Positions 33,220 through 44,900 of a DNA stretch of 64,000 nucleotides are shown in pieces. The DNA lies in contig BDSL01000002.1 of assembly GCA_003116995.1 (NCBI GenBank), forward strand, positions 2,626,001 to 2,690,000. Direction: 5' to 3'. The notes beneath the pieces were generated by a model. The model searched no databases. It was given only the letters and a program-made list of their open reading frames with translations, and had not been told where the DNA came from. Both the position numbers and the translations under genes were made by a program. The first letter of the stretch is position 1. Each line of letters begins with the position of its first letter. This stretch comes from Yamagishiella unicocca. Lineage: Eukaryota > Chlorophyta > Chlorophyceae > Chlamydomonadales > Volvocaceae.

Positions 33220-35855
33220 GCGGCCCTGGTGTAACGATATTGCGCCGTCCCCGTCCATGACACCTAACACCCGGTGCTGCGGCATCATGGGATTGGGGGA
33301 CTGCCGTGGTGGCGCGCGCTGGATCGGGTGCTCCTGCCGAACCCCGGGTCTTCTCCCAGGGTTGACACGCGGAGTACACTGGCAGCAGTCTGCCCGCCTG
33401 AGACGAAGGGAGCGTTTCTTCATCCCAGCGCCCGGGTTACAAGGGGTCGGGAGAGCCGCAGCTGGAGGCACGGTTCTCTAACACAGAAAAAATGAATCGC
33501 AGGGTGCCTGTGTAGGATAGGAACCCATGGCCGGGTAGGTTAGGAGAGGAGCAGATGCCTCGGGTCGGTCTGCATGCCTATGTACTTGAGACTTTCTTAC
33601 TGGAACTGTTCGTTCGTGGTGCCATCACAGTGGAGAGCGCAATGCATGCCTGATGCGCCGGCGATGTGGAAGTCGTAGGGGGTGTGGTGCGTTGCGTTGC
33701 GGCGTCGGTCGCGCTAGGCAGAGCGCGTGTGTGCGTATACGTGTGTGTAATGGCCAATTACATGAACAGAGCAGGAAATTATTCATGTCATACGAATACG
33801 GCGCATTGCGGATGCGGTGTCGGTGCGGAGTTTGACCAAATGGGGCATTTAAATTCGGCGCAGCAGGGTATTCTGGTGTGCACGCACACGCCTTGCTTTG
33901 CGCCAGTGCCGCAGGCGGCTGGTCACGGCTTGGGTGCCTGCAGCGGTGGGTCGCGGCTGCAGCCAGTAGGCGCGAGGAGGTGGGGTAGCACGCCGTTGTC
34001 GCGGACCCGGTACCGGCGCGCGTTGCTGCTGGTTCCTGGACGGATAGGGTGCTCTAAACCGGTGTCAGTGGGGTCCGATGACGGCTTTGGAGCTTGTCGG
34101 GCGGCGCCTGAGCGAATGAATGGATGTTGGTCGTCCGGTAGACGAGGCGGCCCCTGTTGTATGTCCCATGCGAGTGCTTGCAGCAGTGTATGCAAGGTGA
34201 ATGGAGCGAGGGCGCACTGGCGAGTAATCCGGACCGGTCTTCAGCGGCCGAGGTCCCTAGGTGGTGAACGCATGAGCAACGCAGTGTCGGTACCCCGCAG
34301 GTGTGGCCAGATTGTGACCCTACCATGGTCCGTGGTGCCGAGTCGTGCCGCTTGGAGTCACTGTGCCTGCTGGCCTGCTTCGGTTGTTTAGGTAGGTACA
34401 CTGTTCTTTTTTTCCAAGGTACACATTTTAAGACAGGATGGATAGCGAGCGCCAGCGTGACCCGCACCTCCTGCTCGGGCGTGGCTCCGGGTTGTGTTGG
34501 TTGGCGAGGTACACGTGCAGCGGACGGGTGCGGGAACAGACGCTGGTTGGGGCAAAATGCGCGTAGAAAGCAGCTCACAGCAGACCGGCGTGGGGCGCCG
34601 CAGCGCAGCAACAACAGCACGACACACGGCGTCGACTGCATCAGATCAAACTGCGGACCGACGTTGGCCCAAGCTACGGCACGCTATCAGCTGCGGCTTG
34701 CTTCGGGTTACTCGGTTTCTACTACACGCTGGGTCACCTTTCAGAGCCGCAGGTCGGCCGTTGGGCCTCACACCACGTACGTGGTTGTCCGTCTGACGGC
34801 GTTCATGTGTCATCGAATGCCTGGATGGAGCCGGGGCCCCGCTGCTGCGTGTTCACTACCCCATGTAGTCTCTTGTGCGTCGTGCGCGCTGTGGAACAGC
34901 ATCCCTTCCCGAGTCGCAGACTTAGCTTGGGAGTTCTCTTCAAGCGCCATGTATGGCCCCCTCTCCCATTGCACTTCCCCACGCTTCCGCGCGTCGTTCT
35001 CTGTTTTTGTCGGTACGCACCGAGGGCAGAGATCGTATCCTCTGGCGTTTGCCTTGTTGCAGGGGGCCAATCTATTGAAACTGCTTCCTTGCAACAGTCT
35101 TCCGATGGGGTTGCTGGGCGATGCTCCTTGTGTGACAGTATCCACAGCGGTTACGGGCAGCTGCACGGAACGCAGCGGTGTTTTGTCACACGAGAGAGCT
35201 GCTCATCGAACAAATCATGTGCCTCACCCGGACGCATTCGACAAAGCTGGTGAACTGAGAGACAGGCGGGTGAGAGACTGAGTTTGAAGATGTGTGATGC
35301 GGCATGGAAACAACGACGGGTGGAGGTGCAGGAAGCATTAATATTTTTGGGGAGGGTCGTGGAGGAGGGTCCCTAGAGGGTCTTTGAGCCTTCTGGACTT
35401 CCTGGAGCCTGAACATGGGAACTTACACCGCGTACACCATCCAGCAATGCATCTTCTTGCATGTTCTGTTGGGGGCGCACGCATTTATGACACAGCTTAA
35501 CATCTTGATAAGCATTGGACAGGTGGATGGCACATGTCGTACAGAGGCGTGAATGCGCTGGATGAAAGGCGGATCCCCACCTGAAATCCTTTTCCCTCCG
35601 ATGCAGATGTTTCTATTCGGGAGCCCATGGCGGGACCGTGCCAGACGTGGCGCCCGATATCGCACCAGTTAACCCTAGTCGATGACATGCAAGGGGAACG
35701 CTAAAACGTACACAATAACCCTGGCGCCATGATATGACATCCTTATATTTGGCTTTTCGGCATAGTCCGAGCTCCGAGGCTGTTTCCAGGGGAATTTTGT
35801 TTGCCGTATAATTTGACTTTTTCCGATGTGACTCGCGTTATACAGCACAGCATAA
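33220..35855. other. 2.6 kb between the PB1 and TDP2-like genes
   Basis: Contains the 3' UTR of the PB1 gene, with a TGTAA at 33746-33750 about 530 nt after the stop, and the promoter of the TDP2-like gene. Two long open frames (33666-34391 and about 34301-35281, plus strand) lack GC3 codon bias and recognisable sequence and the longer begins with GTG; I do not call them genes. The last 400 bp before 35856 are AT-rich. Confidence 0.5.
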
Positions 35856-38800
35856 ATGGGCGGGAAAGAACGATCTTTATTACGGTATGCTGCTTTAGCC
35901 CTATGTACTCTATACGTAGTTATGACTGAACAAATCGACCTCACGGATGACGGCAATGAAGCCACCGCGTACGTAGCGAAATCAAACGACGAAGGAAACA
36001 AGAAGAGAGTCGTGGCTCTTGCCGAAGGTCTAAACGAGAGGTTGCGTGTAGCTGAAGCACCACCGCGAAAGCGGGTCAGGACAGCAGTCGACGGCGTTGA
36101 GTTTCCGGCGCCTGTGGCAAACGGCGAGATGTTTCAAGGACGCGGAGCTCCGATGGCGGCTGCAGCGAAGTCGCCCGTGCTGCCAGCTGCTGTCCCGGCG
36201 CCCGTCGTTCCTCAAGCAGCGGCCGCGCAGCCAAGCAATAACCTCCTTGCGCAGCTGCACGCGGAACGTCTTGCTCGTATGAGTGACGTTCGGAAGGCAG
36301 AGCTGCGGAGCCCTGGCAAGGTCGAGAAGCCTAGTAGCTCGACACAAGCCCAAGCCGCAGATGCCGACCTACAGTTGAACCGGGCAGCTGGCCCCTCGAC
36401 GCGCCAGCAGCAAACTAGCGGCCAGTTGTCGACGTCAGCTTCAGCGCGTAGCGTGTCACTCCTCTCTTACAACCTCTGGTGCGTAGGAGCGCGTCGCCAA
36501 GGGGTATTCCGAGCGTTGCCTCGCACGGCAACTATGTACGACATGTTGTCTCAGAGCATGTCAACGTTGTGAACACGCGCCAGTTGCACTTCCTGCGCTG
36601 TGGCAGCTTCTGCGGACGGCACGTGGACAGACGTTGGCGAGGGCCCCCCAACCCCCAACCGCCCCGTCGACACAGCAAATTCCACTATGAATCCTGCACC
36701 TATTCTCATTTCCCTCGACGTGGCTGTCTCCTGTCAATATCAATTCTACTTCAGGTTCAACGAGGAGGTGGCTCTGGTAGCCCGCATGCGCGCAGTGGGA
36801 GAGACCATAGAACGCGAGGGGTATCCGGACTTGCTCCTCTTCCAGGTGGGCTGCGAGCCGTAGCCTCCAGGGCCCAGTCTACCCGCGTGTGCATGCTTGC
36901 CACACGCATCCCAACAACCCTCCTGCGCGAAACAGCTTGTCCGCCTGCGCGCGCGCGCGGATGCAGTGCTGCCAGCTGTCCGCCCACCAACCAGCAGTTG
37001 GCAGCTGGCACCGCCCAACTTTCACACCTGCCCGAAGGCCAGCTGCTTCGGAGGCCCAAACTGAGGCCTCTGCTCCTGGTGCGCTGCCCTGCGTATCTCG
37101 TAGGAGGTGACCCAGAACATAGTGCTGCTCTTCCGCCAGGCCACCTGGTTCCGGCGCTACCACTGCTCCCCAGTGGCTGACGACAAGGTGCGCTCCTATG
37201 GCGCCGCTCCCGAAACATCGCTGAGGGTGCCGTCGGGTTGTTTGTGAGGAGGATTGCTTGCCGGGACACCTACTGGGCTGGGATCCTGCTAGAGCGGCCC
37301 CGGGCTGAGCTGGGAGCCGTCCTTAGGGTCCTCAGCCCACCGACCCACCATTCCCAACCCCATCGTGTCAACAGTCGTACTTCACGTTGCTGCTGGCGCG
37401 GCGGGACACCGTGACCCTGCCGGCGATGCAGCAGTGGGTGGAGAAGGACTACGGCAATTCGTGCATGGGTGAGCCGCGAGACGGAGTATCGCCGCGGAAA
37501 AGGAACGGATTGTCGCTTGCTGGGATGCAGGGCTGCTGGCAAACAGACAGGCATGGGCCTTTCGGGCCACTTATGCACGGAAGGCGCGGGCAACCAGAAA
37601 CCGAGGAGGCCTTGCGACCATCTCAAGTGTCCGCTGAGCTCACTGCGCTGGCAAGCCAGGCAAACATTGCAGGGTTGTAGGTCGTGCGCCGCGCTGCGCT
37701 CGCGGTTCGACCGGTGCCTATGAACACAGCAGGAGTTTGTAATGTGCTACATCGCGAGGTGCTATCGGTGGTTGTACTAGGATCCGTACCTTTGGGCCTA
37801 CCGGTAATCGAAAGCCTGGCGCCCTGCCATCTGGTGCACATTTATTCACGCGCTTCTTGTGCCGTCTTACGCGGTGGCCTGCGCAGGGCGAACCATTCTC
37901 TACACTCGCGTCACAATTGGTGGGCGCCCGCTGGTGGTGGGCACAACGCATTTGGAAAGCCCCGTGGGTCCCGGGCCGCAGCAGATGGTGTCGCAGCGGA
38001 AGGAACAGCTGGCCATCGCGGTGCGGGAGCTGGAGGCGGCGGCGGGGCCCAGTGGGGATGTGCTCTTAGCCGGTGGGTCAGCCGGTCGGGGCGAGTCTGC
38101 GGCCGTGGCAGGCGGCTTTTACTGGCCGAGTCATCGAAGACAATAGTTGCCTTGCCACATGTGCAGCTCTCGCGGGGCGACTTGTATTGCCAGCCATGTC
38201 ACCTCCCTGGCTTCTGCGGCGGACTGCAGGCGACCTCAACTGGTCCGACGCCCGCGACGGCGCCGTTCGCATGCCGGTCCGCTGGTGCGATGCCTGGCAG
38301 TCCCTCATGCCCAACCACGCCGGGCTGACGTGGGACCCCGTGTCTAACCCTATGCTCACGAGGTAGGTGCGGAGGGCGTGCCTGGTCAGGAAGTCACGCT
38401 TGTGGGTGCAGGCGGGAACAACGCAAGTTGGTTTGGTGCACTGAGTTGGTTTGATGGGCGCGGTGCACCATTGGTGCTGACAGCTGCGCACTCTGTGATC
38501 GCTGAGGGATGGAGCAACGCTAGTGGTTTCCAGCAGCTGATGAGGGTGGTTACCGTACGACTCGCTCGCTGCCCGTCGTTGTCGATGTTGCAGCAGTTGC
38601 TTTGCATCAAGCCAGGGTCCCCCAAATGCTGATCATTGCTTACCTTTCTTGTGTCGTCTTGCTGCGATGCAGTCGATACAAGGGCTCACGCTTGGACCGG
38701 GTACTGTGCCGCCTTTCCTCGGGAGGACCATCTGCAGCGGCCGCAGGCACCGCCGGCGGACGCGGCGGTGTTGGCGGCTGGCAGCTGGGAGGCATCAAGC

Positions 38801-39499
38801 TTGTCGGCACGCAGGCGCTCCCAGGCATGAGCTACGAGCACCGGGGGAAGAGGCTGCCGGTGAGTGAACCCACATGCCACCTTGCGTCACGCCGGCCGCA
38901 TCACCTGGCATTTGTGGTTGCGAGCGAAACGCGGGACCGGACGCTGAAGGGTAGCGCGGAAGGGAAGCGAGGAAGCTCGTGTGCAGACAACGGAGGAAAA
39001 GTAAAAGAATGACCATTTGGAAAATGTGGGAGGGTGGGGAAGCAAGCAACCAGGATACATGCGCGCGTAGGTCGGCGTCCCTGACAGCCCTCTTCTCACT
39101 GCCTGCGTCGTGGTCCCTGCTCCCGGCCCCGGATAGGTACTCCCAAGCGACCACTTCGGGTTGCTGGTCAAGCTGCTCCCAGCCGAGGTGGCGCCTGCCA
39201 ACACGGCGGCAGGCCACGTGCTGGGCAGCGCGGCGTCTGCGCCCTCACCTGCTCGAGCCCAGCCCGATGCCGACCCCATGCCCGCGCGGGCAAGCACGGC
39301 GGCTAACGGCAACGGCGCTGGGGGCCGGGACCGAGCGACTGGCGTAGAGTCAGGTGCCCGGACGACCGGCCGGCCGCGGCAGCAGCCGCGGGCGGGTGCA
39401 CCAGCAGCGGCAGGAGCAGCAGCAGTGCGTTCTCGGCAGCCTGTCACGGAGGTCGACCTCTCTGCCGAGGATGCCGACGACGAGGTCATCGTGCTGTGA
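35856..39499 (+). CDS. TDP2: Tyrosyl-DNA phosphodiesterase 2-like (endonuclease/exonuclease/phosphatase fold)
   Basis: Exons: 35856-36478, 36755-36845, 37104-37187, 37375-37468, 37887-38072, 38230-38362, 38673-38859, 39137-39499; all phases agree, 586 aa. The second ATG (35922) gives MTEQIDLTDDG and is an equally good start; it would remove a hydrophobic 22-residue leader. Catalytic blocks of the EEP fold are all present in order: LLSYNLW with Asn206, LLLFQEVT with Glu239 (Mg2+), THLESP, GDLNWSD with Asp361 and Asn363, SRLDRVLC, and PSDHFGLL with His472. TDP2 enzymes remove 5'-phosphotyrosyl adducts left by trapped topoisomerase II and so allow break repair. The N-terminal 200 residues are low-complexity with basic stretches (PPRKRVR) that fit nuclear import. 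Both ends carry SUMO-interaction-like motifs: IDLT near the start and DDEVIVL as the last residues. No UBA or zinc-finger domain was recognised in the N-terminal part. Confidence 0.92.
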
Positions 39500-41976
39500 G
39501 GCCGGTCAGGTCGCTGCTCGGCAGCTAGTAGTAAGCATGTGGCCCGCTCGTCGTCCTGGTTTGCAGTATGGCTGTGCCATTGTTTTGTTCTTTGACGTGC
39601 CTTCGGTGCGCCGCCATGGAAGGCGGCTTGTGGGCGGCGCCCGGATTCCTCTTTTGGCCGACTGAGCACCGAGGGGACTAAGCGGCCTTTCGAATTTGGG
39701 AATGTACAGCCGTCTGCATGTGGGCGCCGTACGGCCATGCCGTACTTGGACACCAGGGCTTTTGCCTTCTCACTATTGACTGGCTTTCTGAGTGCAACTT
39801 GGTAGGAAGTTCGGGATTTGACATTTTTACTTGTGACGTGGGACAAAGTGGGGCGCATCATCACCAGCGCGTGGGCCTGCCGCCTGCTAGAAGGCATTCA
39901 AAGCAATGATAAGATAGTAACCAAGATGACGAAATAAGGTAGGAAGCAGGGCCACAAGTGGTTTCATAGTAGGCGCTTTGCACGCCGCGTGTCCTGACAC
40001 AGTAGGGTGCTGTCGACGGCTGCACGCATGCAACTTATGTTACTGGGTGCACTTTTGACCTGCTGCTGCCGTGCACGACTCCCACGGGGCCGCCCGTGCC
40101 CAGAAGGACCCAGCCACACATGTACTGGTGTTGGGGAATGCTGGTACTGCAAGATGCGGCAGCCAGCCCTGCATTGTTCCCGAAAAATGTGCATCGGAAG
40201 CTGCGCCGCTTGAGCTCCCTGGACTGTTCCCATGGGCACTCAGGGCATGGCGTAGCTGCAGCTATGCGGCAATGTTGTACCTTCTGCGTTTCTCTTCGAA
40301 GCGTTGCGCCCATACGGTACTCGGCCTGAGAACAAAGGACGAGTCGGCATCAATGCCCTAGTATAGCATTATGGCTCGTAACAAATACAGCAAGCCGCTG
40401 AGAAGAGTCTGTATGGTTCTCTGCCGGAGGCAGCCCAGTTGTGACACTCGCCACAGTACATTGCCAACCTCCTTCCGGCTTCGTATCGGTACCTTGCCTT
40501 ACCAATAAAAAAACGGACCAACAAATAAACTTCACTAGCATAGAGAAAGGTTCACTGCGACTTCCCCGAAACGCATACCGCATATATACCACCCCGTCTC
40601 AGTTTGCGACACCCGCTGCAGGCGGGACTAAACGTCTGCACAGCTCCAAACCGTCAGACCGTGTCCGCCCACATAGCCTTCCGCCTGTCATGGTCACGAT
40701 GACGCTCTACCGCCGTAGCCTCGGTCTAACCACATCGCCATCACCGTCGTCGCCGCTGCGGCCAACCCCCTTTCGCCAATAGATACATCCCATAGGTAGC
40801 TTTATCCAATCATAAGAGACAAAATGGCACGGGTGACGTGCTGTCAGACGGCAAACGTCAGTTTCGGACGGCGGACGTCAGGGCCGCCCACCTCGCAGCT
40901 GGCGATTTGGCGACGTCTGTCCACATAGCAGTCAACGAGCACCGTTTGGGTAATGGGTGGACAGATGCACGGGCAGACATGCGTACCCCGAGTCTGCACG
41001 TCCTAGGTTCACGAGGTCAGCCATGTCAGGCCACTGCCGACACCTCGACTAATGGCACCCATGCCGAGCCGTACACGGCTGCGCCGTCGTCAGGTATCAA
41101 AGCCAAACTGGTTATGCGATCACGCCACGGGCACCCGAACGGTCGACACAGCCGCCCACGCGTTGTGCCCTTTTCTCAGGCCGACGCCCCAGTACCGTAC
41201 CCCCCTCTCCTAATTCCATCGCCCTATCAGCAAGATAATCAAGATACCAACAAGTCCGTCCCAAGCTGATCCGCTTGTCGCGTTCGCCGCGCGTGACTAG
41301 ATGAATCCTACGTACCGTAACCTCCCACGATGCAGTCTGAATTCTGTCTCTCGGCGCATTGGTGCCGTTGTTGCCATATGGACAAAAGGTGGAGTCGAGC
41401 TTTCCACGGGCGACAGCCGCACATCGCTGGCCCCGACAGACGCCGTTTGTCGTCAGTCAGCCCTGTCTGGGCGACCGCGCCCCCGGCTTTGACAGACCGC
41501 CGTCGGATGGGGGTTCGTGCGCTACATTGTAGAAGGCAGTCGAGCTGCTGTCCGCTAGGATTAGGGAACGGCCGCGCAAAGAGACGTGCGGCACGGAGCG
41601 CGTGCCGCTGAAGATGCGCACACAGGGTCGCAACGGCGAGGCCTTGTCTGTGATGATTGGCACCAGGGGCTCCTCCCGAGGCTCGAAAGAAATTTGGCGG
41701 CAATGGTGCAGCTGCTCCTGCCGCCGTAACGCTGCCGGGCCAACCTGGAGGGCGGCAGCAGCGGCGTGCGGATGGGCACCACGCGGGTGGGTAGAGGATC
41801 AGACGTGTATGCAAGCAAGAGAAGAGCAATAGATGGGGCATTCCTATCTCCACGCCGTGGGCATCAGCGGGCAGCAGCAAGAGCCGCTCGGTTTAGCGAA
41901 CGCCCGGCAGCAGGTAAGCCTGTCCATAAAGGCTGTCAGGGAGAGTACGGCCAAGCCAGCAGCAACGTTCCCGTCA
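39500..41976. other. 2.5 kb convergent intergenic region
   Basis: Lies between the 3' ends of the TDP2-like (+) and WD40 (-) genes. GC falls, especially at 39700-40600, and no open frame shows the codon bias of the flanking exons. I see no repeats or known family here apart from the two 3' UTRs. Confidence 0.5.
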
Positions 41977-44900
41977 TCAACAGGGCAAAGCTCCCTGGGC
42001 TCTAGCCACCGTAAGACCGTATACTCCACTTTCCCACCGCACCTGGGGCGGTGGCGGAAGGCCGATGGCCGCGCCTGCAAGCCCCTCCGCGACCTCGTCG
42101 GCTGCAGCGGCAGCGTAGCCGGTGCTGTCGCCTGACTTCCCCGCCACAATGGCAGCCGCCTCCTGCAGGCAGGAACCCAGGCAGCAACGTTCGATGCGGT
42201 CAGTGGTGGGGTATTTTACCACCAAGTCGTGATAAAAAACCACACCACGGAAACGGTCCAGCCGGTGCGTTGGCGCGTGACTCTGGACCAGCCTAATGAG
42301 TAAGTCAGTATTGCGTTGGCCTTCCCATGAGCACACCTGGTGATCCAGGTCGAACAAAGCAAGCGCACACAGTGATCCAGGTCGAACAAAGCCAGCATAC
42401 AAGGACAATACATGCATCCAAGGCGCTTCACGTCCCGTGCGCGTACTGCAGGTGGGTCCTGCTGCGAAGCAGGTAGGTCCTGCTGAGGAGCCAGCTGGCG
42501 CTGCCGTCACGTAGTGGCCCGGCCCGCTGTCATCCCGATTGCCCCCGCGTTCGCCACTCACCAGCAGTAGCCCCCGCTCCGGCAGGCGCACCACGAACGG
42601 AGCGTAGTCCATACGCAGCACCGCCGCCCACGGCGCCGGGCCCATCCCCAACCACGACATCAGCCGCAACCCCGCCATTTCGCGCAGCAGCACGCAGCTG
42701 CCCGCGTGCCACAGCCTCACGATGGCGTCCTGGGACGACCACGTGGCCAGCAGCAGACCCGTGGGACTGTACCGCACGCCCTCCACAGAGCACTTGGAGT
42801 CGGTGCCATGGCCGTGGGGAGTGCGCGCGTGGCAGGTGCCGACCCGTGGGTCCCACGTGCAGAGGTTCCCGTCGCGGCTGATGGTGGCGATGGCCGCGCC
42901 GTTGGGAGAGAAGTCAACGCTGTACACGTGGTCTCGGTGCTCAAGCCTGGCCACCTGGTAACGGAAGTGGGCGGGGGAGGGGGTGAGACGCGTGCCAGGC
43001 GTTGAGACGGCCATGGGAAGCCGTCAGGCAGCTGGGCGATGTGGGCACGACAGGGAGCGAAGTAGCGTACGCAAGGAGAGCCTCGACAGGAAGAACCTCA
43101 CGTCCAACGTAAATACATTTGTTGCAACACCTCTGCACTGCGCGGCCAAAAACCTCCGAAACCGAACCCACGAGGGCGCCTTACCGGCTCTGGCTTCCGC
43201 TCCTCCCCTGCCGCCCGCAGCACTGCGTCCGGCTCCCACAAGCACACCAGCCCGTCGTCCGACGACGACGCCAGGAGCCTGCCATCCGGACTGTACTGCA
43301 AGCCGTTGGCCAGCATGGAGTGCCCCTCCAGCCGTGCCGCCACCGACCCAGCCGGCAGGGCCCAGAACAGCACCGTGCCGTCGTCATGAGCCGAGATGAG
43401 GTGCGTGCCCCTGGGGCTGAAGGCGATGGTGCAATCGAGGGTCACCCAGCCGCCGGCGCCGTGGCCATTCCGGCGCGACCCGGTCGGCGGTGCCCAGGCA
43501 GTGGAGTAGCCCTGGGTACTGGAGTCCTTGGAGTTCTCCCTGCCAAGCGCGGAGTCGGCCTGTATAGTGACGACGAGGTGCGCGCTGCTAATGTCCACGT
43601 CGCCGGTGCCCCATATGCAGATGCAGCCGTCGTCGGAGGCGGAGGCCAGAAGCCTGCCGTCGGAGCTGTAGATGACGCGACCCACGGGTCGGCGGTGCTC
43701 GCCCAGCAGCCGGACCCACCGCCGGGGTGCCACTGCGTCCCACACGCATACGGCGCCGTCGGCTAGGCCCGCCGCCAGCTGCGTGCCGCTGGGGTGGTGG
43801 GCGAGGCAGGAGATGGTGCCTGGGGGGCAGAGGCGGGGGGCCCACAGCAGCAGGGCATAAGCCATCTCGCCGGAACCACAAGTACAGTGTTCGACCCCGA
43901 CCCATCCTGTAGGGGCCATTTCCGTAACACCGTACCCTTTCCCTGTAGATAGACGTACTACCTTCCGGTGCCGGGACCGCAGCTTCATCCGCAATCTTTC
44001 GAGATCAATGGGACCCTGACGCGGGGCGGAATGAAGTGCCAGGATGCCGCAAGTGGCATGGCGCACCTGGTGCGGGGTGTCGGCCGCTGTTCGCGGCGTC
44101 GTCTCCTCGGATGATGATGCCCGAGTGCTGCGCGTTGGTGGCGCTGCCCAGCCCGTAGCCGTTGTCGGCCCGCTGTGCCTCGCTGCGGTGCAGGATGGCG
44201 CCCACGTCCCATAACCGCACGTGGTCCTCGTTGCCGCCGGTGGCCAGCACCAGCCCGCAGGGGCTGAAGGCCAGCGAGTTGACGGCGAACGAGTGGCCGC
44301 GCAGGCAGGCGGCGTGGAACCACTGCCCCCGGGTGCTGGCGTTCCACACGGACACGTCGCCGTCCTCACCTGCGGCCAGATGGGAAGGTTGTCAGGCGCG
44401 AATGGTGGGCGATGGTGGGCGATGGTGGGCGATGGTGCGTGATGGTGGGTGCAAGGTCAGGTGGAGACTACAGCAGACGGGGGCCTCACCCAACCCGATT
44501 AACTGCTGTACCCCCCGTTTCCCGAGGATTTTTAACCTACCTACTTCCCCAGCCCAGCCCCTCCCTTCACCCCACGGCCTAGTGCCGGTGGCGTCGACCC
44601 ACCTGCAGTAGCGAGCAGCAGCCCACCGGGGCTAAAGGCGATTGCTCGGACTGGCGCTGCGCCGGCCTGTCCCTGCAGGGCCTGCAGCTGGTTCCCCGTC
44701 GCTACGTCCCACAGCAGCACCTCGCTGGCTCCCTCCGCCAGGGAGGCCAGCAGCAGCCCCGAGGGGCTGTAATGCACGCAGCGGATGGCAACGTTTGGAT
44801 CGTACGCGCGGAGCACGCTGATGTGCAGCGGGTTAAGGCGCTCCAGGTGCCACACGCGGATCGTGCCGTTTGCGCAAGCAAGAGCCAGAAGCTGCACGCG

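Noticed and set aside
34301..35281. 326-codon open frame on the plus strand
   Set aside because: Longest unexplained open frame, but it starts with GTG, lacks the GC3 bias and low-complexity habit of real exons here, matches nothing I recognise, and overlaps another random-looking frame at 33666-34391.
38887..39897. 336-codon minus-strand open frame
   Set aside because: Antisense to the last exon of the TDP2-like gene, which has clear catalytic motifs on the plus strand.
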